NCBI GenBank assembly: GCA_934462775.1
Contig: CAKSIR010000081.1
Coordinates: 1-10,800, forward strand
Direction of reading: 5' to 3'
Source of the DNA: an uncultured Ruminiclostridium sp.
GTDB lineage: Bacteria > Bacillota > Clostridia > Oscillospirales > Ruminococcaceae
Length of the DNA: 10,800 nucleotides
In this document: positions 1-6,287 of the stretch, one piece after another
Layout of the letters: every line of letters begins with the position of its first letter
How positions within the stretch are numbered: the first letter of the stretch is position 1
The notes under the pieces: model-generated
Told to the model about the DNA's origin: nothing
Seen by the model: only the letters and a program-made list of their open reading frames with translations
Database searches by the model: none
Position numbers and translations under genes: made by a program

Positions 1-11
1 AATTTTTCACT

Positions 12-48
12 TGTGGGGCGCTTTTTTTCTTGAAAAAAGCGCCCCACA
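12..48. repeat. Long perfect inverted repeat (hairpin)
   Basis: Bases 12-27 and 33-48 are perfect reverse complements (16 bp, GC-rich base with a T/A-rich top) around the 5-base loop 28-32. No T-tract follows on the plus strand, so it is not a classic plus-strand terminator. It may be the 3' end signal of a gene left of the window. A second stem follows at once (46-52 with 74-80, ACACCCC/GGGGTGT), sharing bases 46-48 with the first, so the two compete at their edge. The stem is directly visible; its role is inferred. Confidence 0.7.
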
Positions 49-81
49 CCCCTGCAAAAAAGCGCTTTATATTGGGGTGTT

Positions 82-179
82 CCGACTTCTGCGGAAGTCG
101 GCTTAGGGCTTTGCCCTAAGTACCCACCACCTTTTGAAAAAGGTGGACGAAAACTTTTAAATTTGACTTTTTCGACAGT
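82..179 (+). repeat. Structured intergenic repeat, copy 1
   Basis: This 98-base unit recurs at 10704-10800. It is a string of hairpins. Stem A is 82-89/94-101 with loop TGCG. Stem B is 102-109/113-120 (CTTAGGGC/GCCCTAAG, loop TTT). Stem C is 127-135/138-146 (CCACCTTTT/AAAAGGTGG). A weaker fourth stem joins CGAAAA near 148 to TTTTCG near 170. Stems B and C are identical in both copies, while stem A differs by two compensating base-pair changes. It lies just past the 3' end of galK, in opposite orientation to that gene. It has no ORF and no transposase. It could be a MITE/REP-like element or a structured 3' RNA element. Confidence 0.85.
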
Positions 180-183
180 CTGC

Positions 184-212
184 ATCTCCCCCCGAAGCGG
201 GGGGAGATTTTA
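184..212 (+). terminator. Plus-strand intrinsic terminator abutting the galK stop
   Basis: A 10-bp perfect GC-rich stem (184-193 with 199-208, ATCTCCCCCC/GGGGGGAGAT, loop GAAGC) is followed on the plus strand by TTTTATTT. The T-tract overlaps the galK stop codon, which is read on the other strand. The orientation fits a transcript arriving from the left, through the repeat. Read on the minus strand, the stem sits 1 base past the galK stop but has no T-tract behind it, so it would be a poor terminator for galK. Confidence 0.75.
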
Positions 213-1466
213 TTTATGCCAGTCTACCTCTGTGCCGCCCACGGGTCTGATATTCAGTACATGGCACGATTCTGCACCGAACACCTTTTCCATGTTCATC
301 TTGAATTCCTTCAGCATTTCGAAAGGCACAAACGCCTGAATCGTGCCTGCAAAGCCGCCGCCGTGAACTCTTGACGCGCCCTTTCTTGCAAGGGAATATT
401 CAGCAATGTTAAGACCAATGCCAAGTCCCTGATGAGTAACGTCGCTGCTTGAGAAAACGTTCTGGAGGTACTTGTAGGAGGAGTTGCCGCTTTCGTTTAT
501 CGAATCGAGGAACGCGCCGAAGTCCTTTGTCTTGAGAGCGTGAACCAGCTTGTCCACACGGTTGTTTTCCTCAAAGAAGTGGAGCGAACGAAGCACGGCT
601 CTGTCGCCGAATTCTTCTCTTAAAATGTTGATGTTGAGGATAATGTCCTGCTTGCATATCTGGCGGAGATACTGGCAGCCGAAATGTCCTGCAACCGCTT
701 TCATTTCAGCGGGAATTGCCGCATAGTCGGGAGTAAGGTCGGCATGGTCGCCCTTTGTGTCAACGATGCAGAGAGCGTGTCCGAAGCTTGCGAAATCAAC
801 GTCGATGTTCTCGATAATGGGGGATTCGGTATCCTTGAAGTCGATTGCGACAAATCCGCCCACTGAGCTTGCCATCTGGTCCATAAGTCCGCTTGGCTTG
901 CCGAAATATACGTTTTCCGCATACTGCGCAATCTGAGCGATTTTGATAGGATTTACCTTTCCGCCGTTATAGAGGTGGGAAAGAATAGTTCCGATAAGTA
1001 CCTCGAAAGCCGCCGAGGAGGAAAGTCCCGAGCCCTTGAGAACGTTTGACGTAGTGTACGCCTTGAAGCCGCCTACGTTGTAGCCCTCGTTTTTAAAGCC
1101 GGCAACAACGCCTCTGATAAGAGCGTTTGCGGTGTTCTTCTCGCTTTCAACAACGTCAAGCTGATCTGTGTAGACCGCGTTTTCGTCAAAGCCCTCTGAC
1201 TGAACAACGATCTTGTTTGCCTCCACAGGCTCAACAATTGCGATTACGTCAAGGTTTACGCCTGCCGCAAGCACCTTGCCGTGGTTGTGGTCGGTATGAT
1301 TGCCGCCGACCTCGGTTCTTCCCGGAGCGGAGAACACGCGGTACGAGGTTGGAACGCCGAAATGGCTCTCAAAGCCCTCTAAAGCCTTTTCGTAGCGCTT
1401 CTTCTGCGATTCGGCACATTCTGCCGTGTAAAGCAGCTCCAGTGATGAAATCTGTGGTTTTGCCAT
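210..1466 (-). CDS. galK: Galactokinase-family GHMP sugar kinase
   Basis: The protein has 418 residues and would phosphorylate galactose (or a related sugar) at C1 with ATP in the cytoplasm, the entry step of the Leloir pathway. All three GHMP motifs are present: the N-terminal sugar-site motif GRTEVGGNHTDHNHG (49-63), the ATP loop GSGLSSSAAFE (145-155), and GGGFAGT (369-375). The catalytic Asp lies in MDQ (D196). The start is the ATG at 1466, with AAAGGA upstream on the minus strand; the frame stays open further upstream but runs into rodA and has no family similarity there. The gene lies 19 bases after the rodA stop, so it is probably co-transcribed with rodA. The sugar motif differs from classical GRVNLIGEHTDY (N56 where Glu is usual, H60 where Tyr is usual), so galactose specificity is likely but not certain. 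No galT or galE is in the window. Confidence 0.92.
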   Translation of the reverse strand: MAKPQISSLELLYTAECAESQKKRYEKALEGFESHFGVPTSYRVFSAPGRTEVGGNHTDHNHGKVLAAGVNLDVIAIVEPVEANKIVVQSEGFDENAVYTDQLDVVESEKNTANALIRGVVAGFKNEGYNVGGFKAYTTSNVLKGSGLSSSAAFEVLIGTILSHLYNGGKVNPIKIAQIAQYAENVYFGKPSGLMDQMASSVGGFVAIDFKDTESPIIENIDVDFASFGHALCIVDTKGDHADLTPDYAAIPAEMKAVAGHFGCQYLRQICKQDIILNINILREEFGDRAVLRSLHFFEENNRVDKLVHALKTKDFGAFLDSINESGNSSYKYLQNVFSSSDVTHQGLGIGLNIAEYSLARKGASRVHGGGFAGTIQAFVPFEMLKEFKMNMEKVFGAESCHVLNIRPVGGTEVDWHK

Positions 1467-1485
1467 GTTTTTTTCCTTTCTTTTG

Positions 1486-2640
1486 TTAGTCTTTTTCCGT
1501 ATAGAACATATGATATTTTCTTGTATTATGAGCGTACACCGACATGACCAGTCCCACCATTGCATAAAGGGACAGCACCGACGTACCGCCTGCGCTGATA
1601 AACGGCAGCGGGATACCGATAACCGGCACAACGCACAGCACCATGCCGATATTGACTACCGAATGGAATGCCACCACCGTGAAAACGCCTATGCAGATAA
1701 GCTTGCCAAGCTGATCCTTTGCGCCGCTTGCAACGGAAAGTATCTTCACGCATATTGCAAGAAGCAGCGCCACCGTCGCCACGCAGCCGATAAAGCCCAG
1801 CGTCATTCCGATGTACGAAAAGATGAAGTCGGTCTGGATTTCCGAAACGTAGGTGTAGCTGCCGCCAAGCAGCCCCTTTCCCGTAAGCTGCCCCGAACCG
1901 AGAGCGATTTTGCCGAGCCTTTGCTGATTGTATATCCCAAGCATTTCCGACGCCTGAACCTCAGGGTCGAAAAGCACCAGAAAGCGCTTTTTCTGATGAG
2001 GCTGCATTACGTAATTCCACATAACGTAGATAATCAGCGGAACGCTTGCTGCGCCTGCCAGAATGTACTTCCACGAAAGCCCCGCAGCGAACATCATCGC
2101 GATGAAAATAAACAGGAAAACCAGCGCCGAGCCGTCGTCGCCCTGCTTTGCGATAATCAGCGTCGGGAAAAGCCCGTGAATGCAGAGCAGTATAAAATGC
2201 GGCAGCTGATTCATTTTCTTGCCCACCTTTGCAAGGTGAGTGGCGAAAGTCATTATAAACGCAACCTTAAGCAGCTCCGAGGGCTGAAAGGAAACAGGTC
2301 CGAGCTTCAGCCAGCCGATGTCGTCCGCGCCCTCGACGCCCTGTCCAAGGCTTGTAAACAGCAGCAGCACAAAAATAAGACAGACGGGCGCATACACGAA
2401 CCATATTTTCGAAATGAACTTGTAATCGATTCCCGCAATTATAAGCGCAGCGCCAAGTCCCATTGCAGTGGCGATTATCTGGGTCTGATAATGGCGCGCC
2501 TGAACGTAGTCGCTGATATTGTTAAGATAGAGCGTATAAAGAAGAACAACGCTGAAAACGCTTGCCGCAATGCAAAGCAGCAGCAGGATTTTATCCAGCC
2601 GCTTTATATATTCAAGAACCGAACCAAACACTCTTTTCAT
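1486..2640 (-). CDS. rodA: RodA, SEDS-family peptidoglycan glycosyltransferase
   Basis: RodA polymerises lipid II into glycan strands during lateral wall growth, working with a class B PBP and the MreBCD elongation machinery. The protein is about 384 residues, almost entirely hydrophobic helices (about ten membrane segments), with SEDS landmarks: WLKLGPVSFQPSEL (110-123), the RFLVLFDPE motif (219-227), the extracellular TDFIF motif whose Asp (about 271) corresponds to the catalytic Asp of RodA, and the C-terminal signature NIGMVLCVVPVIGIPLPF (331-348), then SAGGTS in place of the usual SYGG. RodA is preferred over FtsW/SpoVE because of the WLKLG, FDPE and TDFIF context. The ATG at 2640 is preferred to the in-frame GTG at 2646, because GGGAA lies 9 bases before the ATG but too close to the GTG. 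It is the first gene of an operon with galK and has its own promoter at 2683-2711. Confidence 0.93.
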   Translation of the reverse strand: MKRVFGSVLEYIKRLDKILLLLCIAASVFSVVLLYTLYLNNISDYVQARHYQTQIIATAMGLGAALIIAGIDYKFISKIWFVYAPVCLIFVLLLFTSLGQGVEGADDIGWLKLGPVSFQPSELLKVAFIMTFATHLAKVGKKMNQLPHFILLCIHGLFPTLIIAKQGDDGSALVFLFIFIAMMFAAGLSWKYILAGAASVPLIIYVMWNYVMQPHQKKRFLVLFDPEVQASEMLGIYNQQRLGKIALGSGQLTGKGLLGGSYTYVSEIQTDFIFSYIGMTLGFIGCVATVALLLAICVKILSVASGAKDQLGKLICIGVFTVVAFHSVVNIGMVLCVVPVIGIPLPFISAGGTSVLSLYAMVGLVMSVYAHNTRKYHMFYTEKD

Positions 2641-2682
2641 ATACACGCTTTCCCGGTGATTGCCCTATATTTATACAGTATT

Positions 2683-2711
2683 ATTATAAACGTTTTACAT
2701 CGTTTTTGCAA
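2683..2711 (-). promoter_or_regulatory. Sigma-A promoter of rodA-galK
   Basis: Read on the minus strand, -35 TTGCAA (2711-2706), a 17-base spacer and a perfect -10 TATAAT (2688-2683) are visible. Transcription would start near 2676, leaving a leader of about 35 bases before the ATG at 2640. It lies between the terminator at 2751-2788 and rodA, so it defines a new transcription unit. Confidence 0.8.
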
Positions 2712-2750
2712 GCAAAAAACATATTTTCCGCTTTTTTCACTATTAAGCAC

Positions 2751-2788
2751 AAAAAGCCAAAGCTTTGATTAAAAAACTTTGGCTTTTT
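2751..2788 (-). terminator. Intrinsic terminator of the GGDEF-EAL gene
   Basis: A 12-bp perfect inverted repeat (2751-2762 with 2777-2788, AAAAAGCCAAAG/CTTTGGCTTTTT) encloses a 14-base loop and begins 8 bases beyond the stop codon at 2797. On the minus strand the stem closes with a T-run, as expected for an intrinsic terminator. The symmetry allows function in both directions. Confidence 0.8.
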
Positions 2789-2796
2789 TGGTCATT

Positions 2797-5394
2797 CTAT
2801 TTTATACCTACCGCCATATCAGCGGTGTTTTCGATAGCGCTGTAAATTTCTTCTACTTTTAGCGGCTTTATAAAGTAGTTTCCCTGTACAAGGTCAATGC
2901 CGTAATTGCCGATAACGTCAAGCTGCGTCTTGAATTCCGCCTTCTTGGCGCAGACCTTTATGCCCCTGCTGTGGGCAAGCTTGATTATTGCCTCAAGAAG
3001 CGTCCTGTCAAACTCGTCGTCGGCGGTGGTGAACAGGCTCTGACCGATTTTGATAACGTCAATGCAGGAGTTTTTCAGCGTGTTCAGCGACATATATTCC
3101 CTGCCGAAATTGTCGATTGTAATGCGCACTCCAAGCTTTTTCAGCGCTCCGATGGCGCTGCTTGTGTTGCTGAACGAAAGCACCTGCGCCTTTTCGGGAA
3201 TTTCCACCACAAGATTGCGTCCGTCCAGTCCGGACTCCTCAAGAGCGTCCTGAACTATCTGAGTTACCGCCGCGTGCTGAAGCTCTCCCGCCGTAAGGTT
3301 TACGCTTACGCAAAGGTCCTCGTAGCCGTATTCCTGCTGCATTTTTTTGCAAAAACGGCACGCCTGCGGAATTACCCATGTGTCTATGGCGATGTCAAAC
3401 CCCATATTCTCCGCAAGGCGGATAAATTTGGCGGGAGCGACCTCTCCAAGCTCGCTGTCCCTCCACCTTACAAGGGATTCAAAGTACGCAATTTTCTTTG
3501 TATCGTTATAGTCAAGAACAGGCTGGAAGTACACCTCGAAGCCTTTCATTCCGTCTGCAATAGCCTGCCTTAAGCGCTGTTCGATGTAATAGTTGGTGCC
3601 TGTCGGACGTTCAAATTCCTGCGCAAAGAATGCGTAGCTGTTCTTTCCGTATTCCACCGCGCGGTACATGGACAAAGTGCTTGCCTTGTAAATATCCTCG
3701 CAGGTCGCGGCGTTTACCGGGTACAGGCAGATTCCCACGCCCGCCTCCATGTAATGCTCCGCGCCGTCAATGAGCCACGGCTTCTTGAACCGCTCTAAGA
3801 ACATTTCCGAGAAATCCCTCGCGGCGTTTCCGTCCGCTCCGTCAAGGAGTATCATCATAATGCTGCCCGTAAAGCGGTAGACCGCCTTGCCGGCGAAATC
3901 CATCTGTTCAACAAATCTGACAATGCTTCTCAGCAGCTTGTCGGTGTAGCCGTGTCCGAAAATCTCGTTCAGGGAGCGCATATTCGTTACCTTTACGGTA
4001 AGGGCTGCGCCGTTCCTGCCATTTTCGAGCGCCTCGCGCAAATCTGCGTCAAGCTTGGTTCTGTTCTTTACGCCGAGAATTGAATCATAGAACGCCAGCT
4101 GCTCAAGCTGAGCGTTTTTTCGTTCGATTTCAAGGTCCATTCTGCACCTGATTATCATGGTGGAGATAATCTGCGAAATGCTGCGGAGCAGACGGCGGTC
4201 GGACTGCGACCAGCTGCGCTCGAACTCCAGCGTTTCAAAAAAGATAACGCCGCTGAACTTGCCGCTTTCCGACAGCCTCGAAGCGGCAAGGGATTTTACG
4301 CCGTGCTTGCTAAATTCGTGGTCGGTGCCGCTTGAAAAATACATTCCGTAATATGTAAGCTCCTCGTGGAACTTGGGGTATTCGCTGTCGGTATAGGCGG
4401 CGTTCTCGTCGCACCGGCAGGATTTTCTCACCGCCCACTGCATGAACGGCTTGATTACATAAGGCTCCGCCATGGATTCGAAGATTATAACCCTGTCCAG
4501 CTTAAAATATTCGCCTACCATTGAAAGCACCATTTTCAGCGCGCCCTTTGCGCTTTTTGTTTCAAGGATAATAGAGTAAATACTGTTCAGCAGCATCTGC
4601 TCCTCAACGTTTGCGCCAAGCTGCTGATTGGCTTTTCTGGAGTTTTCCATTTCGTTGTAGAGCACTACCATAGCGTTGGAAATCTGGGAAACCGTTGACG
4701 CAAGTATCTCAAGCAGGTTGGAATTTTTGTCGATAAGCTCCTGCTCGTCTGAGCAGATAACCCATGTTGCGGCGGTTTTGTGATTGAAGCGTATTATCTC
4801 GCGCTGCACATAGCTGTATTTTTTTATGCTGAAATTGTGCTGGTCGGGCTTGGAGGTGCAGATAAGCTGCTCCTTTTCGTCGAAAATCGCCGACACAACG
4901 CCCTCGGTCATATCGAAAGCGTGCTGAATACGGGTAAGGTAATCCTTGCCCATTATCTCTACAAGAGTCGCTCCGTTGTTGTTCAGCTCGGATATTTTGG
5001 TGGAGTTCTTCCGCTTAAATTCCGCAAGAACATAGTCGTCGTCCGTGCTTTCAAGATAATCCGATACGTCAAGCATTATACCGAGCAGGTGGAAGCTGCG
5101 GTTAAAGGTATCCCTCCTGCTTTCGCAGCAGAGAAACACCCACTTGTACCCGTCGCCGAACTGAACGCGGCAGTGAGCGTTAAGGGTTTTCTGCGCTCCC
5201 GTAACGATTTCGTTGAGCATATCCGCAAGGGGCGGAAGATCCTCCGCCTTCACTAAGTCCTTAAGCTTGATTTTCTTGTCTTTTTTCGAAATCTGAGGAT
5301 TTTTCGTAAGTATGGTAAGAGGCAAATCCTTTGTCAGGTCTATCCTTATATTTATACATTTGCTGTCGCCGAAAGCCAATTCCAGGCTGTCCAC
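2797..5394 (-). CDS. Multidomain sensor with degenerate GGDEF and EAL domains
   Basis: The protein has 865 residues and no membrane segment, so it is probably cytoplasmic. Domains in order are a PAS-like region (about 1-115, with GYKWVFL), a PocR-like ligand-binding region (about 145-245), a GAF-like region (about 265-415), a short helical linker, GGDEF (about 436-592) and EAL (about 600-855). The GGDEF active-site loop reads TGSIM (509-513), so cyclase activity is not expected. In EAL, the motif is ESL (E639), and N699, E731, D761, K782 and Q837 are kept. However, the DDFG motif is DNFG (N762) and the usual AEGVE is AKKAE, putting K817 where a catalytic Glu belongs. c-di-GMP hydrolysis is therefore doubtful, and a receptor or scaffold role that binds c-di-GMP is more likely. 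The start is GTG at 5394, with GGGAG 7 bases upstream. It stands alone, divergent from the ECF operon. Confidence 0.92.
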   Translation of the reverse strand: MDSLELAFGDSKCINIRIDLTKDLPLTILTKNPQISKKDKKIKLKDLVKAEDLPPLADMLNEIVTGAQKTLNAHCRVQFGDGYKWVFLCCESRRDTFNRSFHLLGIMLDVSDYLESTDDDYVLAEFKRKNSTKISELNNNGATLVEIMGKDYLTRIQHAFDMTEGVVSAIFDEKEQLICTSKPDQHNFSIKKYSYVQREIIRFNHKTAATWVICSDEQELIDKNSNLLEILASTVSQISNAMVVLYNEMENSRKANQQLGANVEEQMLLNSIYSIILETKSAKGALKMVLSMVGEYFKLDRVIIFESMAEPYVIKPFMQWAVRKSCRCDENAAYTDSEYPKFHEELTYYGMYFSSGTDHEFSKHGVKSLAASRLSESGKFSGVIFFETLEFERSWSQSDRRLLRSISQIISTMIIRCRMDLEIERKNAQLEQLAFYDSILGVKNRTKLDADLREALENGRNGAALTVKVTNMRSLNEIFGHGYTDKLLRSIVRFVEQMDFAGKAVYRFTGSIMMILLDGADGNAARDFSEMFLERFKKPWLIDGAEHYMEAGVGICLYPVNAATCEDIYKASTLSMYRAVEYGKNSYAFFAQEFERPTGTNYYIEQRLRQAIADGMKGFEVYFQPVLDYNDTKKIAYFESLVRWRDSELGEVAPAKFIRLAENMGFDIAIDTWVIPQACRFCKKMQQEYGYEDLCVSVNLTAGELQHAAVTQIVQDALEESGLDGRNLVVEIPEKAQVLSFSNTSSAIGALKKLGVRITIDNFGREYMSLNTLKNSCIDVIKIGQSLFTTADDEFDRTLLEAIIKLAHSRGIKVCAKKAEFKTQLDVIGNYGIDLVQGNYFIKPLKVEEIYSAIENTADMAVGIK

Positions 5395-5607
5395 AGCCTC
5401 ACTCCCTTTTATAGGAAAATTTGTGTATGCACACAGTATGCCATATTATTATTTTATTTAATATTAACATAAATTCTCGTCAATTGCAACTGAAATTTGT
5501 AATTTTGTTATATTTGACAATATTTTAACAAATTTATAGCATTTCTGATAATATGTACTGAAAATTTTTACAAAACAAAATAATTTGTTTCCTTTTTCGC
5601 CGTTATA

Positions 5608-5616
5608 TGATACAAT
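5608..5616 (+). promoter_or_regulatory. Extended -10 promoter of the ECF operon
   Basis: TG-A-TACAAT forms an extended -10 element. The hexamer 17 bases upstream (TTTCCT) is a poor -35, as is common for extended -10 promoters. Transcription would start near 5623 and give a leader of about 120 bases before the ATG at 5745. Confidence 0.5.
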
Positions 5617-5646
5617 ATACAACGTGAATGTAAATCGGATTTAAAG

Positions 5647-5703
5647 TCCGGGAAAAATTTTTTAAAAAATTTCAAAAAAAATGCCACAATTCTGTTTTCC
5701 GGA
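5647..5703 (+). promoter_or_regulatory. Structured leader of the ECF operon
   Basis: TCCGGGAAAA (5647-5656) can pair with TTTTCCGGA (5695-5703) as a 9-bp stem with one bulged G. Inside its loop sits an 18-base perfect palindrome, A3-T6-A6-T3 (5655-5672). The structure ends about 15 bases before the ribosome binding site. There is no T-tract to make it a terminator. It may be a protein-binding palindrome at the DNA level or a folded 5' leader; the bases are visible, the role is unknown. Confidence 0.4.
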
Positions 5704-5744
5704 TTGTTACAGATAACAGAGGGGCAGGAAAGGTGGGCGGCTCC

Positions 5745-6287
5745 ATGAATAATTACGAAGCGGAAAAGCTGATGGGAAAAATAATCAGCCGCGATTCCGA
5801 CTCATCCGAAGCCTTGCAGCTGCTCTACACCGAATACAAGCAGAGGGTCTATCTGCTCAGCCTTTCCATCGTCAAAAACCACAGCACCGCCGAGGACATA
5901 ATGCAGGACGTATTCGTCAGCGCATTCGAAAACTGCGACAAATTCTACGGCGGCAGCGTAAAGGCGTGGCTGATGACAATTACCCGAAACCTTTCGCTGA
6001 ACTTCATAAAACGCAGTAAATTTGAAACCCCCGAGGAGGAGCTGCCCGATACGCCGGATTCAAAGGATATTTCCGAATCGGTTATCGGCGACATTACATA
6101 CCTCGACCTTATTTCTCAGCTTTCCGAAACGGAACAGAACGTAATAACGCTGGCTGTTTCATCGGGGCTAAGACACTACGAAATCGCAAAAATTCTCGGA
6201 ATGAGTTACGCAAATGTCCGTTCGGTTTACTCAAGAGCACTGAAAAAGCTTAAGAAACTTCTATCGGAAGGAGGCGGCGCAAATTGA
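5745..6287 (+). CDS. ECF-family RNA polymerase sigma factor
   Basis: This 180-residue protein has the two-domain layout of extracytoplasmic-function sigma factors. Region 2 includes the core-binding helix AEDIMQDVFVSAF (about 49-61) and the -10-recognising helix VKAWLMTITRNLSLNFIKR (about 72-90). A short acidic linker (PEEELPDTPDS) leads to region 4 (about 126-174), with LSETEQNVITLAV and the helix-turn-helix YEIAKILGMSYANVRSVYSRALKKL split over its end. The ATG at 5745 has AGGTGG 8 bases upstream; an in-frame GTG at 5733 with GAGGGG 8 bases upstream would add four residues and cannot be excluded. Its stop overlaps the start of the next gene (TTGA), the usual arrangement of a sigma factor and its anti-sigma factor. 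It would redirect RNA polymerase to a regulon not visible here. Confidence 0.92.
   Translation: MNNYEAEKLMGKIISRDSDSSEALQLLYTEYKQRVYLLSLSIVKNHSTAEDIMQDVFVSAFENCDKFYGGSVKAWLMTITRNLSLNFIKRSKFETPEEELPDTPDSKDISESVIGDITYLDLISQLSETEQNVITLAVSSGLRHYEIAKILGMSYANVRSVYSRALKKLKKLLSEGGGAN

Larger units (their letters stand above)
5395..5744. promoter_or_regulatory. AT-rich divergent control region
   Basis: No gene lies in these roughly 350 bases between the minus-strand GGDEF-EAL gene and the plus-strand ECF operon. For the minus gene, the best candidates are modest: TTGCAA (5489-5484) with 17 bases to TAATAT (5466-5461), or TTGACG (5483-5478). A plus-strand TTGACA occurs at 5514-5519, with a -10-like TATAGC at 5535 that is too close (15 bases). 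The better plus-strand signal is the extended -10 at 5608-5616. No classical ECF-type -35 (AAC motif) was recognised, so autoregulation is not visible by eye. Confidence 0.5.

Noticed and set aside
1..209. CRISPR array
   Set aside because: The repeated stems differ in sequence, there are no regular spacers, and no cas genes are present.
1467..1631. N-terminal extension of galK (55 more codons, open to 1631)
   Set aside because: It overlaps the 3' part of rodA, is Cys/Arg-rich like an out-of-frame read, and the ATG at 1466 has its own ribosome binding site just where family similarity begins.
1465..2772. Long plus-strand open frame (435 codons) opposite rodA
   Set aside because: It is the antisense of rodA, rich in His, Arg, Lys and Gln with no domain; the minus frame has all SEDS motifs.
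5681..5716. 11-codon upstream ORF in the ECF leader
   Set aside because: It has no ribosome binding site and follows an A-run; not more than expected by chance.
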